A stretch of DNA of 64,000 bases from JBGSUZ01 sp964404895 (GTDB taxonomy: Bacteria > Bacillota > Clostridia > Peptostreptococcales > Acidaminobacteraceae), in NCBI GenBank assembly GCA_964404895.1, contig CAYOLV010000002.1, positions 62,001-126,000 on the forward strand, given 5' to 3'. Numbering within the stretch: the stretch's first letter is position 1; each line of letters starts with the position of its first letter. The notes below the pieces were generated by a model. It was not told the origin of the DNA and ran no database searches. It saw only the letters and a list, made by a program, of their open reading frames with translations. Of the stretch, positions 61,491-64,000 are shown piece by piece. A program made the position numbers and the translations under genes.

Positions 61491-61717
61491 TCGACAGCCT
61501 CCAAATCTTTTAACGGCTTTACTTCGTTGTTCTCCATCAGTAAACTCACCTTGCGTTCTGTTTCCTCTAAAAGGTTTGTACAATTGCGGTAAAGTCCTAT
61601 TCCCTTTTCAAAAAGTTGTAGGGCTTCATCTAAAGGAAGTTGCCCATCTTCCATTTGTTTGGTGATGGTTTTCAGTTCCAATAATTGATCTTCAAAAGTA
61701 GGATTTTTTTTCGCCAT
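61487..61717 (-). CDS. xseB: Exodeoxyribonuclease VII small subunit
   Basis: 76 residues. TFEDQLLELKTITKQMEDG, then LPLDEALQLFEKGIGLYR and CTNLLEETERKVSLL, is the complete XseB pattern. Directly after xseA, with one base between them. Confidence 0.95.
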   Translation of the reverse strand: MAKKNPTFEDQLLELKTITKQMEDGQLPLDEALQLFEKGIGLYRNCTNLLEETERKVSLLMENNEVKPLKDLEAVE

Positions 61718-61718
61718 G

Positions 61719-62936
61719 TTATTCTCCCATCATTTTACAGTCAATAGCTTTTACAAGGGTCTCTATATTGCCGTCTTTCAACTGAACTTGCAACTGAGAA
61801 CCAATTTTGACTTGGTTGACAGACTGAACTCTTTTATGGTTTTCATCTGTGACAATGGCGTAACCACGCGTTAATGTTCTCAGTGGAGACAAGGCTTCTA
61901 ATGTCTCAGCCTGACCTGCCAAAACAGCTTTTTTTCTTTCGATGTTTTGCAACAAGGATTGTCGGCATCTGATTATAAGCTGATCCATATATGCACGATA
62001 ATTCAACGTCATTGACATCATTTTACCATATTCGCGCTCTGGATTGTGTAACGACAATGTCATTTTCAAATCTTTTAACCTTTTAGTCATTTTTTCGAAA
62101 ATCTGTTGGTTCAATCGCTCTACCAATTCTCTGAGTTGCTCCAAGGAAGGAAATACAATTTCAGCAGCTTCTGAAGGTGTTGCTGCTCTGAGGTCAGCAG
62201 TAAAATCAGAAATTGTAAAATCAGTTTCATGTCCCACAGCAGAAACTATGGGAATATGGCTGTCAAAAATTGCTTTGGCAACAATTTCTGTGTTAAAAGC
62301 CCACAATTCTTCAATGGAGCCACCACCTCTAGCTAAAATAATAACCTCTGCCAGTGCCAATTCATTAATCCGCTCAATGGCATTGCTGATACTTATAGGT
62401 GCGTCGGTTCCCTGCACAGCGGCAGGTACGACGATGATTTCAATGTTAGGGTTTCTTCTACCCGATACAACCAAAAGGTCTTTAATCACCGCACCCGTTG
62501 GCGAGGTGACTATAGCAACTTTTTTAGGATAAAAGGGTAATTCTTTCTTATTCGACGCATCAAAGTAGCCTAATCCTGTCAATTTTTTCTTTAATAGTTC
62601 AAATTGCTCCGCCAAATCACCAACACCAAGTCGTTCCACGAGTTTCACCGAAAGCTGATATTTGCCTTCTTTTTCGTAAATGGTAATGGCACCTTGACAT
62701 AGAAGTTGCATTCCATCTGCTAAACCTCTGCTGCTAGGATCTTCAGCTGCATTAAACCAGACACAATTGATTTTAGCTTCTCCATCTTTAAGGGCAAAAT
62801 AAGCATGTCCGCTTGTATGAAACTTCAAGTTTGAAAGCTCTCCAATGACTGAAATTCGGTTCAGGATTGGGTCTCTTGAAATGGCTTGTCTGAGATACTG
62901 ATTGACTTCTGTTACTTTTAAGGCTCTTATTTTCAA
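61719..62936 (-). CDS. xseA: Exodeoxyribonuclease VII large subunit
   Basis: 405 residues. N-terminal OB fold (VIGELSNLKFHTSGHAYFAL), then FYPKKVAIVTSPTGAVIKDL, ILARGGGSIEELWAFN and SAVGHETDFTISDFTADLRAATPSEA, all diagnostic, followed by a coiled-coil region. It degrades single-stranded DNA with XseB. Confidence 0.96.
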   Translation of the reverse strand: MKIRALKVTEVNQYLRQAISRDPILNRISVIGELSNLKFHTSGHAYFALKDGEAKINCVWFNAAEDPSSRGLADGMQLLCQGAITIYEKEGKYQLSVKLVERLGVGDLAEQFELLKKKLTGLGYFDASNKKELPFYPKKVAIVTSPTGAVIKDLLVVSGRRNPNIEIIVVPAAVQGTDAPISISNAIERINELALAEVIILARGGGSIEELWAFNTEIVAKAIFDSHIPIVSAVGHETDFTISDFTADLRAATPSEAAEIVFPSLEQLRELVERLNQQIFEKMTKRLKDLKMTLSLHNPEREYGKMMSMTLNYRAYMDQLIIRCRQSLLQNIERKKAVLAGQAETLEALSPLRTLTRGYAIVTDENHKRVQSVNQVKIGSQLQVQLKDGNIETLVKAIDCKMMGE

Positions 62937-62958
62937 AAGGACTCACCCTTTCCACTTC

Positions 62959-63921
62959 TTATTTTCGTCTGGAAACCATTTTGGCTATGCCAACGGCATT
63001 GTCCGTACAATAAATTGCAGGGGTTAAGATAACTTCCACCTCTGAGTTATTGGCAAACAGAGGTTCCAATCTTTTTCGAATCCAAAAATTGCTCATAACG
63101 CCACCTGCTAAGATCAGCATATCGGGCTTTTCTTTGACAAGGGCTTCTTGCAGCAACTTAAATATAAAATCACCTAGCTCATTAAAGAATACCAAAAGGA
63201 AATCCTCCTTTGACATGCCTCCTTCAATAAGTTGTTTACTTTTGTTTTCAATTCCAGACAAGTTAAACATGCCCTCAGTGGCTTTAAAAGGCAACCAGCG
63301 ACTTTTTGTATAACTTTCAGATTTCAAATGGGCTATAGAGGTTTCCATCGGCTGTCCACAGGGGAACGGATAACCTAGAAATACGCCAATACGATCAACC
63401 AATTGTCCAATGCTGATGTCTTTTGTCCCGCCAATGATTTCTGTTTCAAAATATTGCTTCTCTGTAGACCAACGGCTGTTAAATATTTCTGTTGTACCGC
63501 CAGAAATATGGATGTTCAACATTTTTTTGCCCATGACTTCATGAGCATCATTTAGGCCAGCCATAATATGCCCGTCTTGATGGGCATATTCATAAACAGG
63601 ACAATTGAGACTCTTGCCTATGACTTTCGCAAATTGAGCCCCTGCATTAAAAACTGGCATATACGATCCTTCAACATTTCTTGGCCGAGTACTGACACCA
63701 ATACACTGAATGGACGCTATCCACTCAGAAGGCAAGTCAAAAAAAAGACCCGGCAGGTTCATGACGTGTTGATAAAATGCATCGGATTGTCGTAGACCTA
63801 TTTCTCCGGGTTTAACGGTTAAAACCATTCTTTTATCAAACAACACTTTGCCTGTTACGTCGACCAATGCGATCGAAGTCGTGTAATTACTGGTGTCTAT
63901 TCCAAGAAAGCAAGTTTCCAT
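62959..63921 (-). CDS. TsaD/Kae1-like ASKHA-fold protein (peptidase M22 / O-sialoglycoprotein endopeptidase annotation)
   Basis: 320 residues. LGIDTSNYTTSIALVD at the N-terminus, HISGGTTEIF and GGVMSNFWIRKRL near the C-terminus show the ASKHA fold of TsaD/Kae1. The HxxxH pair of TsaD appears to be reduced to YAHQDGHIMAG, which keeps two His four residues apart. It is shorter and more divergent than true TsaD, so it is probably a clostridial paralogue of unknown function, regularly found between nusB and xseA. The ATG follows the nusB stop by two bases. Confidence 0.8.
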   Translation of the reverse strand: METCFLGIDTSNYTTSIALVDVTGKVLFDKRMVLTVKPGEIGLRQSDAFYQHVMNLPGLFFDLPSEWIASIQCIGVSTRPRNVEGSYMPVFNAGAQFAKVIGKSLNCPVYEYAHQDGHIMAGLNDAHEVMGKKMLNIHISGGTTEIFNSRWSTEKQYFETEIIGGTKDISIGQLVDRIGVFLGYPFPCGQPMETSIAHLKSESYTKSRWLPFKATEGMFNLSGIENKSKQLIEGGMSKEDFLLVFFNELGDFIFKLLQEALVKEKPDMLILAGGVMSNFWIRKRLEPLFANNSEVEVILTPAIYCTDNAVGIAKMVSRRK

Positions 63922-63923
63922 TT

Positions 63924-64000
63924 CTATGCCTCCAAGTGACGTGCTACCTCTCCAAGAATACCATTGACAAAAGCCGCGGATTCTTCGTCGCTGTACTTCT
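63924..64000 (-). CDS. nusB: Transcription antitermination factor NusB, C-terminal fragment
   Basis: The minus strand from the window edge reads KYSDEESAAFVNGILGEVARHLEA then TAG (63924-63926 on the plus strand). KYS...FVNGILG is the standard NusB C-terminus. Only about 25 codons are present; the rest lies beyond the window. Gene order nusB - TsaD-like - xseA - xseB - ispA supports the call. Confidence 0.85.
   Translation of the reverse strand, partial: KYSDEESAAFVNGILGEVARHLEA

Overview
The window is a gene-dense, AT-rich, low-GC Firmicutes chromosome segment, most likely from a spore-forming anaerobe of the class Clostridia. The evidence is Spo0A and SpoVS, a LexA/YneA SOS pair with Gram-positive LexA boxes, a tryptophan T-box leader, a ferredoxin-dependent 2-oxoacid oxidoreductase, strong AGGAGG-type ribosome binding sites with several TTG starts, and clostridial gene orders such as cmk-plsC-ispH-rpsA, scpA-scpB-rluB and nusB-xseA-xseB-ispA-dxs-tlyA. 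I saw no rRNA, tRNA, CRISPR array, insertion sequence or prophage.

Layout. Positions 1-7 kb (+) hold the 3' end of a trans-sulfuration PLP enzyme, a CheA-type kinase, an MFS transporter with a palindrome over its promoter, a DegV protein, a HAD phosphatase and an XRE regulator. 7-9.2 kb (-) holds a DUF1846 protein and a small unknown. 9.3-13.3 kb (+) holds an MTA/SAH nucleosidase-like protein, spoVS, purB and a tyrosine recombinase. 13.4-16.7 kb holds an exported PepF peptidase and the divergent yneA/lexA SOS module with three LexA boxes. From 16.8 to 33.7 kb (-) runs miaB, a Trp T-box leader, an unusual trp operon, then mutS-mutL-miaA-hfq and a YnbB-type PLP enzyme. 33.9 kb has a small YjfB-like protein. 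From 34.2 kb to the end nearly everything is on the minus strand: an antiporter, a CheR methyltransferase, cmk-plsC-ispH-rpsA, korDABC plus an RpiR regulator, surE/mnmM/GNAT, rluB-scpB-scpA, a ferritin-like protein, nucleoside salvage (pdp, punA, deoB) with xerD, a diguanylate cyclase with spo0A, recN-argR, and the isoprenoid/DNA-repair cluster ending in the 3' end of nusB.

The most unusual part is the trp operon (about 24.2-32.3 kb). It encodes all seven Trp activities in a rearranged order: a TrpE-TrpG fusion of the type best known from alpha-proteobacteria, a DRE-TIM aldolase-like enzyme with no place in the standard pathway, TrpB, an in-frame TrpA-TrpD fusion that I do not recall being described, TrpC and TrpF. 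The genes overlap or abut, and a T-box leader with a UGG (Trp) specifier precedes them. The cassette sits between miaB and mutS, genes that are usually close neighbours in Clostridia, and nothing resembling a terminator separates trpF from mutS, although mutS has an extended -10 motif of its own.

Other points of interest are the absence of nadK and spoIVB from an otherwise conserved tlyA-argR-recN-spo0A block, a diguanylate cyclase directly behind spo0A, and chemotaxis-type kinase and methyltransferase genes lying outside any chemotaxis cluster.
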